A stretch of DNA of 64,000 bases from Cyanophora paradoxa (taxonomy: Eukaryota; Glaucocystophyceae; Cyanophorales; Cyanophoraceae), in assembly GCA_004431415.1 (NCBI GenBank), contig QPMI01000562.1:85462-149461 (forward strand), in the 5' to 3' direction. The translations under genes and the position numbers were made by a program. The notes below the pieces were generated by a model. It was not told the DNA's origin. It did no database searches and saw nothing but the letters and a program-made list of their open reading frames with translations. Shown piece after piece: positions 11,146 through 22,000 of the stretch; within the stretch, counting starts at the first letter, position 1; every line of letters begins with the position of its first letter.

Positions 11146-11691
11146 GGGTACTGCATTCGTGCTGCGTTCGCTACGCTCACCCCCGCGGCCTCCGGCGGCG
11201 GTACCCGGCTTCGGATCCCCGAACCCGGAAGAAACCGCGTACCCCTCCCCGGGGTACGCCGTTCGCCCCAACCGGCCCCACAAGGCGCGGCCCGAGGCCG
11301 AACGCGTACCCCGGAGAGGGGTACGGCGTCAGAGCGGCCCCGATCAAGTGTACCCCGAGCGGGTACCCCGATCGGCCCCGCGACGGCCCGAGCGGAGTAC
11401 CCCGAGCGGGGTACACCGTCTCGACCCGCAACGGCCCTCCCCGGGGTACAGGCGCCTAGCGCGCTTACCCCGGAGAGTTCTTGTTCCGGAACTCGCAAGG
11501 GCGAGGCCGGAATGGCATACGGCGATCCGCCCTGGTCGATCGCCAACGTATTATGATACGTGGTTCCCGGGAAAGCAGCCTTGAGCTGCCGTACCTCAGG
11601 CCCAACCCGATGCGCTATCCGTGCATCTAGCTAAGTAGTGCCAGGCGTAAGATAGCTAGGTCTTCTGCATTCGAATGAAGCGAGGCGTAAA
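11146..11691 (+). repeat. Split direct repeat B1 with GTACCCC/GGGGTAC palindromes
   Basis: The block GTAGGGGGTACTGCATTCGT to CGAATGAAGCGAGGCGTAAA recurs at 12,660-13,217 (B2). It recurs inverted at 16,528-17,096 and 18,058-18,605. Inside are five or more nested near-palindromes of the form GTACCCC-n-GGGGTAC and a GTATTATGATACGTGGTTCC motif (11,548-11,567). B1 differs from B2 mainly by missing single C or G bases in runs, which looks like homopolymer miscalling. Confidence 0.8.
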
Positions 11692-12659
11692 TCGGGATTT
11701 GCGCTCTCAATGCGTAAATCGAGTTTTGCGCCGACGGAATGCGAACAAAGAAGACCGTAGCCGAGCGCCAGGCACGAAAGAGCTGAGCGACTCGCTAGCC
11801 GCGGAGCGGCGCGAGGCGAGCACGGGATAAGCAGCAGGCTGCAGCGAGCGTCCCGCAAGGGACTAGCTGAGCTAGCCGTTGGGCCGAGCCGGCGGGCTTG
11901 AAGCCGCCGAGCGCCGGGGGGTACGCTGATTCGGGGTTTCCCTTCACGCCCAGCTTCGCTCGCGGCCGCCCCAGGCCACGAAGCGACCAGCGGCGAAGCG
12001 AAATCGCTCCCGCCCACCTCCCCGCGATTTTTCCTCCGGGGCGCCGAACCTCGCTACCCAGCGAGCCCCGGCGCCGCGAAAAGTCCGCGCAAAAGGCAAT
12101 GCATACGGCGACCAGCGCCAGCGTTCGCCGAGGGTATTATAATACGTGATTCCTTGTCGTCTCCTGCGCACGCGGTTCCGGATGTTACTCCCGCTCGGTG
12201 CCGGCCACCAGCGCGGACATGGTCGTGCACAGCTGATCCGTGGTAATTTACAATGGTTCCGTCGAAGATTCGGGCACGAACCGCGCAGACTCGGTGTACC
12301 GGTCGTCAGTCGTGTTTTTCACGCGCGCCCGCTGGACCCACTTGTGCCGGGCCGGGGTCCAGCGCGCCCCCAAGAAACAGTTGCGCGGCTTCGTGGAGAA
12401 TCTCGAGTTTCTCCCCGCTGGTGTACCCTGTTATATATTCCTCTGGACCCGCGGGCGCCGAGCCGCGGTCCAGCGCGCATTACCGTTACGCGGTTTTCCC
12501 GCGGTAACTTGCTGGTTTTCGAGTCTGCCGCCCCGGCGCGGGGGTAGACTTCGCGCATGAACTCGGAGTCCTGTTGGTTTTTGATGAGCCTCGGTTGTCG
12601 TATGCGTACGACCCCTTGGTCTCATGGTTGTCTGCGGACGACGGGCACGCTACCCGTGT
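11692..12659 (+). repeat. Split direct repeat A2 plus spacer
   Basis: 11,692-12,008 repeats A1. The spacer 12,009-12,659 is shared, inverted, with the second element (17,097-17,745). It begins with a diverged piece of B, including GTATTATAATACGTGATTCC at 12,134-12,153. No gene is visible in the spacer. Confidence 0.7.
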
Positions 12660-13218
12660 GGTAGGGGGTACTGCATTCGTGCTGCGTTCGCTACGCTCAC
12701 CCCCGCGGCCTCCGGCGGCGGTACCCGGCTTCGGATCCCCGAACCCGGAAGAAACCGCGTACCCCTCCCCGGGGTACGCCGTTCGCCCCAACCGGCCCCA
12801 CAAGGCGCGGCCCGAGGCCGAACGCGTACCCCGGAGAGGGGTACGGCGTCAGAGCGGCCCCGATCAAGTGTACCCCCGAGCGGGGTACCCCGATCGGCCC
12901 CGCGACGGCCCCGAGCGGAGTACCCCCGAGCGGGGTACACCGTCTCGACCCGCAACGGCCCTCCCCGGGGTACAGGCGCCTAGCGCGCTTACCCCGGAGA
13001 GTTCTTGTTCCGGAACTCGCAAGGGCGAGGCCGGAATGGCATACGGCGATCCGCCCTGGTCGATCGCCAACGTATTATGATACGTGGTTCCCGGGAAAGC
13101 AGCCTTGAGCTGCCGTACCTCAGGGCCCAACCCGATGCGCTATCCCGTGCATCTAGCTAAGTAGTGCCAGGCGTAAGATAGCTAGGTCTTCTGCATTCGA
13201 ATGAAGCGAGGCGTAAAG
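12660..13218 (+). repeat. Split direct repeat B2, right end of the YR element
   Basis: Second copy of B, with fuller homopolymers than B1. It ends GCGAGGCGTAAAG at 13,218, after which host coding sequence ATTTGGGATCTC resumes the interrupted WD40 blade. A GATTTG string lies at both element edges, but one of the copies belongs to the element's own terminus, so a target duplication is not established. Confidence 0.75.
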
Positions 13219-13735
13219 ATTTGGGATCTCACGCCCCGTGCGCGCATGCTGGTTTTGATCTTTCAAATTCAGACGCAGTCACGTGATCATGACCCTCCCT
13301 TTCTAACCTCGCCTGTCTCGCGCAGTGCCTCCATCGCCTGTTCCTGAGCCGCAACTCTCCGCTCAGCGATCCTCCATCGAGTGCAGCTCGAATAGGACAT
13401 TCGTCGGCGAGGAGTTGAACTGCACGTTCTTCCCGCGCACCGATTCCGGCGCCCCGTACCCCGCTTTGCCGTCGAACATCAGTCTCTCCGGCGCTGGCGA
13501 CGCCGTCGCTGCGTTCCGATCGCCCCTGTGGTCGAACCGCACCTCAAGCCTCACCTTCGCCGTCCTTTTCAATCACAGCCTGGAGGAGCCCGCGAACGCT
13601 GTGATTGCCATCTGGAGAAACGCTTCGAATTCTGCCGGCCGATCAAACGCGACCCATTCGTCCGCGGCCGGCTCCAACTCGACATTCTTCGTTTCGCGCA
13701 ATATATCCGTCCTCCCTCAAGTTCGGGTCGACCCA
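13219..13735 (+). CDS. Host gene part 2a: end of WD40 region and start of extracellular region
   Basis: 13,219-13,237 completes the WD40 blade (IWDLTP). A GT-AG intron at 13,238-13,325, with a CTAAC branch-like site, joins CTG-CCT in frame to a Ser/Thr/Asn-rich segment (from 13,326) with many N-x-S/T sequons, for example SSNRT, SNISLS, WSNRTSS, FNHSLE and WRNASNS. Sequon density suggests a glycosylated lumenal or extracellular region. It fades near 13,735, where a GTGCATGCG donor is plausible. Confidence 0.65.
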
Positions 13736-13779
13736 AGGTGCATGCGCTTGGCGATAAGTTCTCGTGTTCAATTGACGTA

Positions 13780-14500
13780 GGTGCACACGCACAGAACGGC
13801 AGTGGAGTGTGTGCCGAGCACGGTGTACATCGGATTCCCGACCGCGTGCACGATCACGTCCTCCACAAAGGTGAATTTGCCTTCAGCTCTAGATCTACCC
13901 CTTCTGCGGGCACCTGTGCACGTTGTGCCCCTGGTTTGCGGTTCGCCTAAAGCATCGCGCGCTTCTGCATGCGCAATCAGATACGGGACGCGGAGGCCAG
14001 CGCTTTGCTTCAGATGCTCGGGGCGCCGATGGTCGAGCTTGGCGGCGGCGTGAACCTCGCCGTCGCCTTCGACATATCTGCAGTGGAGGTTCTGCAGGCC
14101 GGTGACGGACAAGACGTGTCAAGATTTCGATTCACAATTACGGCCCGCGTTGTGGGTGGGCTCGATCAACTAGCGCTTGCTGCAGCTGACCATGGGCGTG
14201 AACTGCGGATCTTTGTGCCTGTCTTCAAGTTCTGCTCATGTCCCACGAACGATCTGCTGCCCCTGACAAGTGTTAACATCACGCTTAAACTGAGTGCGTG
14301 CTTTAATATGCTCTCCGCGTATATCCATGCATCTCGCATTCGTTTCGCACTCACACAAGAGATCGACCGCGCACAGGCCCGTCTCACCTCCCGCCTTCGG
14401 CGACATTGTTTACACCGAAGTCCGTGTCTCTCCCCCTGCGATCCCTGAAACTGCACGCGCTGGCCGTTGGATCCTCGAGTGCCGTGTCTGATCAAGCAGG
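13780..14500 (+). CDS. Host gene part 2b: exons of the PKD/REJ-like region
   Basis: Coding-like patches: 13,800-13,920 (TVYIGFPTACTITSSTKV), 13,981-14,340 (LLQMLGAPMVELGGGVNLAV, then RFRFTITARVVGGLDQLALA and VNITLKLSACFNMLSAYIHA) and about 14,395-14,490 (DIVYTEVRVSPPAIPETARA). They alternate with AT-richer introns. Beta-rich segments of this type, with neighbours carrying W-x-Q-x-SGP motifs, fit the receptor-for-egg-jelly (REJ)/PKD superfamily. Exon edges are approximate. Confidence 0.5.
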
Positions 14501-14610
14501 CGTCGTCGCCTGGACGAACGCCACCGTCAGCACTTGCGATTGGATATTGGTTCGTTCTCATGCTTAGATATTTAAGCTTGCATGCAATGCTTTGATCGCG
14601 ATTGCTTAAG

Positions 14611-15210
14611 CATGGATCGCAGACTCCGCTCAACATATCCAACGCAAACGATTTGAGTGATCTGAGCACCGAGGACAGTGAAGGCCAGAGCGCCCAGGGA
14701 TGCGCGACATTCTGGATGAAGCCGCGTCTGGGCTCCTGGCTGCTGAAGCTCACAGTGACGGATAGCGCTGGCTACCGTTCATCTCTCACGCAGGTCGTGG
14801 CAGTCACCCCTCCGCTCAGTGCGTCCGGCCACCCGTCATGCATTGCTGTAGTCACGACTAATTGCCACGGTGAACCAGACGCGACGATCGCGGTCAAGCT
14901 CGACACGGACTACGACGCGTTTGTCGCCAAGTACGCCAACGGATCCTACAGCAGGCTACTCGACCTGCTGGCGACAGCCGGGCGAAATCTGTTCCAGCGG
15001 AGTCAGATCTACGGGCTGTCGGTGACGCGGGGCAGCGTTCTCATCCGGTTCAAGCTTCTTCGGCTCGCAAGCTCGAATCAGGCAAGCTCACAGGCCCTGG
15101 CCCAACGCACCCTACGCTGGCGCATGACGACTGCGCTGCGTTTGCAGACGGAGGAGCAGCTGAAGAATGCGTTGCAGCAAATTCGACTCTCTGATGCTTC
15201 GTTCGGCCAG
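14611..15210 (+). CDS. Host gene part 2c: PKD/REJ-like exon
   Basis: Opens after an AG acceptor (TTGCTTAAG) and encodes a PKD-like strand pair, GSWLLKLTVTDSAGYRSSLT, then VAVTPPLSASGHPSC. A helical region follows with YDAFVAKYANGSYSRLLDLL and LRLQTEEQLKNALQQI. A GT donor at 15,211 after TTCGGCCAG joins in phase 0 to the exon at 15,527. The intron between holds a (GT)n tract near 15,396-15,414. Confidence 0.6.
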
Positions 15211-15526
15211 GTGCCTTCGTTAGAGGGATTTTCGGCTGCCACATCAATATCAATAATACCCACGCACTCATTTTCAGTAGCCCACGTTATAATTAATATT
15301 AATCGAATATTGACAGTAGCCCGCCGGTATCGCTCGCAGGTATTCGATGCCCCAGTCCTGAGCGTCCAGGCGTACGAGGAACCGCCCTCGGCCGGTGTGT
15401 GTGTGTGTGTGTGAAGCGTTTCTATATACCCGCGCCGGCTGCACTGGCGCATTGCAATGGGGCATTTTCGAATGCACTTCGAGTTGACATTAGTATATAT
15501 TCCTTGCACGCGCAGACATCGGCCAG

Positions 15527-15872
15527 GTTCGGCCCACAGTCTCCCGGGCGGCGTTTCTGTACGTCGACGGCAAGCCCACAATCGTCGCGATGCTCGGGAA
15601 CAACGAAGCCTCCCCAGCCCTGCAAATAACATGGCGCCAGATCAGCGGGCCGCAGGACATCTCGGCGCAGCTCGCCGCATCGAATCAAGCGCAGTTGTCC
15701 GTCGACGCTGCCAGCGCGTTCGACGTATCCGTTCCGCTGTCTTCCAGCCTGAGGAACGGGACGTACGTGCTTGAGCTCACCGTGGTCGACGTGTTCAACT
15801 ACGAGACAAAGCTGCAAGTGGAGCTCATCGTCGACCCGCCCCCCAGTCCGTCGGTCGCCGCTTCGAATTCCG
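15527..15872 (+). CDS. Host gene part 2d: PKD/REJ-like domain exon
   Basis: Encodes ALQITWRQISGPQDISAQLA and GTYVLELTVVDVFNYETKLQ, the classic W-x-Q-x-SGP...G-x-Y-x-L-x-L-x-V-x-D pattern of PKD/REJ-like beta-sandwich domains. It ends in an Asn/Ser/Pro hinge at a GT donor (15,873). In polycystin-1 and sperm REJ proteins such domains sit outside the membrane. Confidence 0.7.
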
Positions 15873-15958
15873 GTGAGCGCTGCGATGTGAAAGCGGAAGA
15901 TGCATTCGTTATACTCTCTTAGCGTGTGATTGCTTTTCGGTATTCACCTTTCGGCCAG

Positions 15959-16526
15959 AACCGACAGCATCAGCTTTGGGCGCCGCGGTCGGTGCTGCAA
16001 TGACGGCGGCGGCCGCAGTCGCGGCGGGAACTTCGGCGGCAGCTTCGGCTGCGGGCAGCGCCGCTCCGAACGGTGGGTCACAGCTGATTCGCGATCCGAC
16101 TCGGCGACCTTTCTTTTAACAACACATCGCGATCGTGCTTTCAGTCGACGTCGGGGGCGATTTCGGCGGGGACGCTGGCGGCGATGCGGGCGGGGACGCC
16201 GGCGGGGATTCGGGCGGGGACGACGCGGGGGATGGCGGCGACCTGGAGGCTGAAGGTGGCGATGCGGAGGCGGTCGAGGAAGAGGAGAACGAGGACGAGA
16301 TCGATGCAGAGGACCAGGATATGGTCGAGCAGGAGAGGCGACGCCAGGCACAACTCGAAGCCGGCGGCGACGTGGAGGTAGCTATATAGCCCGATGCATC
16401 GATTGATACACATACGAATTCATTTCGCTCGCCGCAGTGGTCACACTGCATTCTCAGATGGATATCGGTGGACTTGAAGGTGCTGGTGGCACCGGCGCCG
16501 GCGGAGGCGGAGACGGAGCCGCGATG
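15959..16526 (+). CDS. Host gene part 2e: Ala-rich, acidic and Gly-rich exons, cut by the second retroelement
   Basis: Three short exons: 15,959-16,072 (Ala-rich, possibly a hydrophobic segment), 16,145-16,377 (VDVGGDFGGDAGGDAGGD repeats, then an acidic charged stretch) and 16,458-16,526 (MDIGGLEGAGGTGAG...). Introns are GT-AG and keep phase. The last exon stops at GCC GCG ATG (16,526), where retroelement sequence begins. Coding resumes in frame at 28,117 with ACG GGA ATG GCA. Confidence 0.6.
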
Positions 16527-16527
16527 G

Positions 16528-18057
16528 TTTACGCCTCGCTTCATTCGAATGCAGAAGACCTAGCTATCTTACGCCTGACACTACTTAGCTAGATGCACGG
16601 GATAGCGCATCGGTTGGGCCCTGAGGTACGGCAGCTCAAGGCTGCTTTCCCGGGAACCACGTATCATAATACGTTGGCGATCGACCAGGGCGGATCGCCG
16701 TATGCCATTCCGGCCTCGCCCTTGCGAGTTCCGGAACAAGAACTCTCCGGGGTAAGCGCGCTAGGCGCCTGTACCCCGGGGAGGGCCGTTGCGGGCCGAG
16801 ACGGTGTACCCCGCTCGGGGGTACTCCGCTCGGGGCCGTCGCGGGACCGATCGGGGTACCCCGCTCGGGGGTACACTTGATCGGGGCCGCTCTGACGCCG
16901 TACCCCTCTCCGGGGTACGCGTTCGGCCTCGGGCCGCGCCTTGTGGGGCCGGTTGGGGCGAACGGCGTACCCCGGGGAGGGGTACGCGGTTTCTTCCGGG
17001 TTCGGGGATCCGAAGCCGGGTACCGCCGCCGGAGGCCGCGGGGGTGAGCGTAGCGAACGCAGCACGAATGCAGTACCCCCTACCACACGCGTAGCGTGCC
17101 CATCGTCCGCAGACGACCATGAGACCAAGGAGTCGTACAAAAATACGACAACCAAGGCTCATCGGAAAACCGACAGAACTCCGGATCATGCATATGCGCG
17201 AAGTCTCCCCCCGCGCCGGGGCGGCAGACTCGAAACCAACAAGTTACAGCGGGGAAAAACCGCGTAACAGCCATACGCGCTGGACCCCAGCTCGGCACCC
17301 GCGGGTCCAGCGGAAAAAACAGGGTAAAAACCCAGTGGGAAAACACTCGAGATTCGCAACGAAGCCGCGCGACTGTTTTTTGGGGCGCGCGCTGGGCCCG
17401 GCCGGCACAAGCGGGTCCAGCGGACGCGAGTGCAAACACGAATGACGACCGATACACAGAGTCTGCGCGGTTCGTGCCCGAATCTTCGACGGAACCATTG
17501 TAAATTACCACGGATCAGCTGTGCACGACCACGTCCGCGCTGGTGGCCGGCACCGAGCGGGAGTACCATCCGGAACCGCGTGCGCAGGAGACGACAAGGA
17601 ACCACGTATTATAATACCCTCGGCGAGCGCTGGTGCTGGTCGCCGTATGCATTGCCCTTGCGCGAACTTTCGCGGCGTCGGGGCTCGCTGGGTAGCGAGG
17701 TTCGGCGCCCCGGAGGACAAATCGCGGGGAGGTGGGCGGGAGCGATTTCGCTTCGCCGCTGGTCGCTTCGTGGCCTGGAGCGGCCGCGAGCGAAGCAGGG
17801 CGTGAAGGGAAACCCCGAATCAGCGTACCCCCCGGAGCTCGGCGGCTTCAAGCCCGCCGGCTCGGCCCAACGGCTAGCTCAGCTAGTCCCTTGCGGGGCG
17901 CTCGCTGCCGCCTGCTGCTCATCCCGTGCTCGCCTCGCGCCGCTCTGCGGCTAGCGAGTCGCTCAGCTCTTTCGTGCCTGGCGTTCGGCTACGGTCTTCT
18001 TTACTCGCATTCAGTCGGCGCAAAACTCGATTTACGCATTGAGAGCGCAAATCCCGA
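16528..18057 (-). repeat. B2-spacer-A2 terminal block of the second YR element
   Basis: Inverted counterpart of 11,692-13,217. B2 (16,528-17,096) includes the GTACCCC/GGGGTAC palindromes. The spacer is 17,097-17,745, and A2 ends ATTGAGAGCGCAAATCCCGA at 18,057. Together with the first element it forms a long inverted repeat around the PKD/REJ exons. Confidence 0.75.
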
Positions 18058-18605
18058 TTTACGCCTCGCTTCATTCGAATGCAGAAGACCTAGCTATCTT
18101 ACGCCTGACACTACTTAGCTAGATGCACGGGATAGCGCATCGGTTGGGCCCTGAGGTACGGCAGCTCAAGGCTGCTTTCCCGGGAACCACGTATCATAAT
18201 ACGTTGGCGATCGACCAGGGCGGATCGCCGTATGCCATTCCGGCCTCGCCCTTGCGAGTTCCGGAACAAGAACTCTCCGGGGTAAGCGCGCTAGGCGCCT
18301 GTACCCCGGGGAGGGCCGTTGCGGGCCGAGACGGTGTACCCCGCTCGGGGGTACTCCGCTCGGGCCGTCGCGGACCGATCGGGTACCCCGCTCGGGGTAC
18401 ACTTGATCGGGGCCGCTCTGACGCCGTACCCTCTCCGGGGTACGCGTTCGGCCTCGGGCCGCGCCTTGTGGGGCCGGTTGGGCGAACGGCGTACCCGGGA
18501 GGGGTACGCGGTTTCTTCCGGGTTCGGGGATCCGAAGCCGGGTACCGCCGCCGGAGGCCGCGGGGGTGAGCGTAGCGAACGCAGCACGAATGCAGTACCC
18601 CTACC
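18058..18605 (-). repeat. B1 of the second YR element
   Basis: Inverted copy of B. As in B1 of the first element, several C/G runs are one base shorter than in the adjacent B2 copy (for example near 18,361-18,440 and 18,479-18,500). Confidence 0.75.
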
Positions 18606-19020
18606 AAACAAGAGTCAGGTCACAGCCAGCCAGAATAGCATACATAGGAACAAAGTGAGCAAGAGGGCGAAGGTTGTTTCGCCCTCCCCATTCCCCCCTC
18701 TCCTTCCTCCTTCCCCTGCCACCCCACGTGTCCCAGACGCTAGGCCTCCCTCCCCAGCGCACTGCGCTGTAGGAGGAACGGGCAGAGAGCGTGAATTCGG
18801 ACAAACAACATGGGGCCGGGCGGGCCAAAACGCCCGAGGTAACGAGCCGGCACAGAAGGCTGGGGGGTTCTCGCCGTACCCCTATGGGACAGTCGACGAA
18901 CCGGGGCGGCGCTGGATAGTGGCGCCGCCAGATCCCCGCCGCCGACAAGTCATGCTGGGCGGTGCGGGCCAGGGGCGCGCTACGGGTGGAGGGCGGGCAA
19001 GGCGGTCGCACTGCGCGTCG
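18606..19020. other. Unique sequence between B1 and the minisatellite
   Basis: The first about 40 bases are shared with the 3' untranslated region of the coding element. The rest has no gene I can support. A pyrimidine-rich stretch lies at about 18,680-18,730. Confidence 0.5.
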
Positions 19021-22000
19021 GCGTGAAGTCGCGCGAGGCCGTTACGGACCTCGGGGCCGCGGCGGAATCTAAAACCATCCCAGCCGGTGAGCACCGAAAG
19101 CGAGCCCACCACCGTCCTGCCCTGTGCAAGCAGGGTAGGCGGCGGAAGCGCGCCGCGCGGACGTGGGGGCCGCATAAGACCGCGGGAGCGGTCGCGGGGC
19201 CTCAGGGCCTGGAGCGCCCGTGGCACAGCACCGCGGGCGAGCCAGCGGTCAGCCCACCCTGCGCCAGCAGGCGAGGCGGCGGCGGTTTGGGGCCGCGCGA
19301 GGTCGTTGCGGACCTCGGGGCGGTGGTGGGGTCATGAGCTCCAGCAGGAGAGCGCTGCTGGGGAGCCAGAGGCCGGCCCGCCCTTCGCAAGCAGGTTATG
19401 CGGCGGCGGCGAGCTCAGTGGCGGCGCGGGAACGCGAGAGGTCGCTGCAGACTTCGGGCCGGGGGTGGAGCCTTGAGCTCCAGCCAGGAAGCGTCGCGGG
19501 CGAGCTAGAGGCCGGCCCGCCCTACGCAAGCTGGGGGAGCGATGGCAGCGGGCCGAGCGGTAGTGTGGGCCGCGCGAGGTCGCTTCAGACCTTGGGGAGG
19601 TGGTGGAGCCTCGAGCTCCAGCCGGGGAGCGCCGCGGGCATGCCAGAGGCCGGCCCGCCTTGCGTACGCGGGTCAGGCGGCGGTGGCGAGCCGAGCTGTG
19701 GCATGGGGCCACGCGAGGTCGCCACGGACCTTGGGGCGGCGGCGGAGCTTTGAGCTCCAGTAGGAGGCGTTGCGGGCGAGCCAGCAGCCGGCCCGCCCTG
19801 CGCAAGCAGGTCAGGCGGCGGCGGCGAGCCGAGCGGCGGCGCGGGGCCCCGCGAGGTCGCAGTAGACCTCGGTGTAATGGTGGGGCCTGGAGTTTTAGCC
19901 AGGGGGCCTTGCGGGCGAGCCAGGGGCCGGCCCGCCCTGCGCAAGCAGGATAAGCGGCGGCGGTGGGTCGAGCGGCGGCGCGGGGCCGCGCGAGGCCGTG
20001 ACGGACCTCGGGGTCGCGAAGGAGCCTTGAGCTCCAGCAGGGGGGCGACGCGGGCGAGCCAGAGGCTGGCCCGCCCTGCGCCAGCAGGCGAGGCGGCGGC
20101 GGAGAGCCGAGCGGCGGCGCGGGGCCGTGCGAGGTCGCTGCAGACCTCGGGGCGGTGGTGGAGGCTTGAGCTCCAGCAGGAGAGCGCTGCTGGCGAGCCA
20201 GCGACCGGCCTGCCCTTCGCGAGTAGGTCTGACGGCGGTAGTGGGTAGAGCGGCGGCGCGGGACCGCGCGGGGCCGCTACGGACCTTCGGGCGGAGGCGG
20301 AGCTTTTAGCTACCGCAGGAGGCGCTGCGCGCGGTCCACCGGCCGGCCCGCCCTTGGGGCGGTGGCGGAGCTTCGAGCTCCAGCCAGGAAGCGTCCGACG
20401 GCCGCGGACGGGCTAAGGGCCGGCCCGCCCTGTGCCAGCCGGTCCGGCGGAAGCAGTGAGCCGGACGGTGGCGCCAGGCCGCGCGAGGTCGCTGAAGACC
20501 TCGGGGAGGTGGTGGAGCCTTGAGCTCCAGCAGGAGAGCGCGGTGGGCGGGCCCGCGGCCGGCCCGCCCTGCACCCGCAGGTCAGGCGGCGGCGGCAAGC
20601 CGGGTGGTGGCGTGGGGCCGTGCGAGGCCGTGAACGGACCTCGGGGTGGAGGTGGAGCCTTGGGCTCCAGCCGGAGAGCGCGGCGGACGAGCCAGCGGCC
20701 GGCCCGCCCTGCGCAAGCCGGTCAGGCAGTGGCGGTACGCCGAGCTGCAGCGCGGGGCCGCGCGAGGCCGTGAACGGACCTCGGGGCGGAGGTGGGGCCC
20801 TGGGTTCTAGCTGGGGAGCGCTGCATGCGAGCCAGCGGCCGGCCCGCCCTGCGCAGGCAGGGTATGCGGCGGCGGCGAGTCGAGCGATAGCGCGGGGCCG
20901 CGCGAAGCCGTGACGGACCTCGGGGCGGAGGCGGAGCCCTGGGCTCCAGTCGGGGAGCGCTGCATGCGAGCCCGCGGCCGGCCCTGCGCAGGCAGGTTAT
21001 GCGGCGGCGGCGGGTCGAGCGGTAGCGCGGGGCCGCGCGAGGCCTTGACAGGCCTCGGGTTGAAGGTGGAGCCCTGGGCTCCAGCCGGGGAGCGCTACAT
21101 GCGAGCCAGCGGCCGGCCCGCCCTGCGCAAGCAGACTATGCGGCAGCGGCCGGTCGAGCGGCAGCGCGGGGCCGCGCGAAGCCGTGACGGACCTCGGGGC
21201 GGCGGTGGAGCCTTGAGCTCCAGCCGGGGAGCGCTGCATTGCGAGCCAACGGCCGGCCCGCCCTGCGCCAGCAGGTCAGGCAGTGGCGGTACGCCGAGCT
21301 GCAGCGCGGGGCCGCGCGAGGCCGTGAAGGGCCTCGGGGCAGCGGTGGAGCCCTGGGGTCCAGCCGGGGAGCGCTGCATGCGAGCCCACGGCCGGCCTGC
21401 CCTGCGCAAGCAGGTTATGCGGCGGCGGCGGGTCGAGCGGCAGCGCGGGGCTGCGCGAGGCCGTGACGGACCTCGGGGCGGAGGTGGCGCCCTGGACTCC
21501 AGCCGGGGAGCGCTGCATGCGAGCCAGCGGCCGGCCCGCCCTGCGCAAGCAGGTTCTGCGGCGGCGGCGGGTCGAGCAGCAGCGCGGGGCCGCTCGAGGC
21601 CGTGACTGACCTCGGGGCGGAGGTGGGGCCCTGGGCTCCAGCTGGGGAGCGCTGCATGCGAGCCAGCGGCCGGCCCGCCCTGCGCAGGCAGGGTATGCGG
21701 CGGCGGCGAGTCGAGCGGCAGCGTGGGGCCGCGCGAAGCCGTGACGGACCTCGGGGCGAAGGCGGAGTCCTGGGCTCCAGCCAGGGGGCGCTGCATGCGA
21801 GCCAGCGGCCTGCCCTGCGCAGGCAGGTTATGCGGCGGCGGCGGGTCGAGCGGCAGCGCGGGGCCGCGCGAGGCTTTGACAGGCCTCGGGGCGGAGGTGG
21901 CGCCCTGGGCTCGAGCCAGGGAGCGCTCCCTGCGAGCCAGCGGTCGGCCCGCCCCGCGCCAGCAGGTTATGCGGCGGCGGCGGGTCGAGCGGCGGCGCGG

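Larger units (their letters stand above)
900..13218 (+). mobile_element. YR (Ngaro/PAT-like) retrotransposon with split direct repeats
   Basis: A 12.3-kb insertion in the WD40 exon. Its terminal blocks are arranged A1 (about 900-1,210), coding interior, B1 (about 11,146-11,691), A2 (about 11,692-12,008), spacer, B2 (about 12,660-13,218). A1 and A2 are near-identical direct repeats, as are B1 and B2. This A1...B1-A2...B2 'split direct repeat' plan is known for PAT and Ngaro members of the DIRS-type YR retrotransposons, which integrate through a tyrosine recombinase and normally make no target duplication. The interior holds gag-like, RT-RNase H and YR coding regions in that order, on the same strand. 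The B1-A2 junction at 11,691 reproduces the joined ends expected of a circular intermediate. Confidence 0.82.

Noticed and set aside
11692-13218. A separate 1.5-kb non-autonomous element in tandem with the long one
   Set aside because: The A1...B1-A2...B2 order occurs in both insertions and is the known split-direct-repeat structure of PAT/Ngaro elements. One element per site is simpler.
900-13218. The YR element as a giant intron
   Set aside because: There is no GT donor at the left junction, and the ends are mobile-element repeats found elsewhere in the window.
15396-15414. (GT)n tract as a functional element
   Set aside because: Simple microsatellite inside a predicted host intron.
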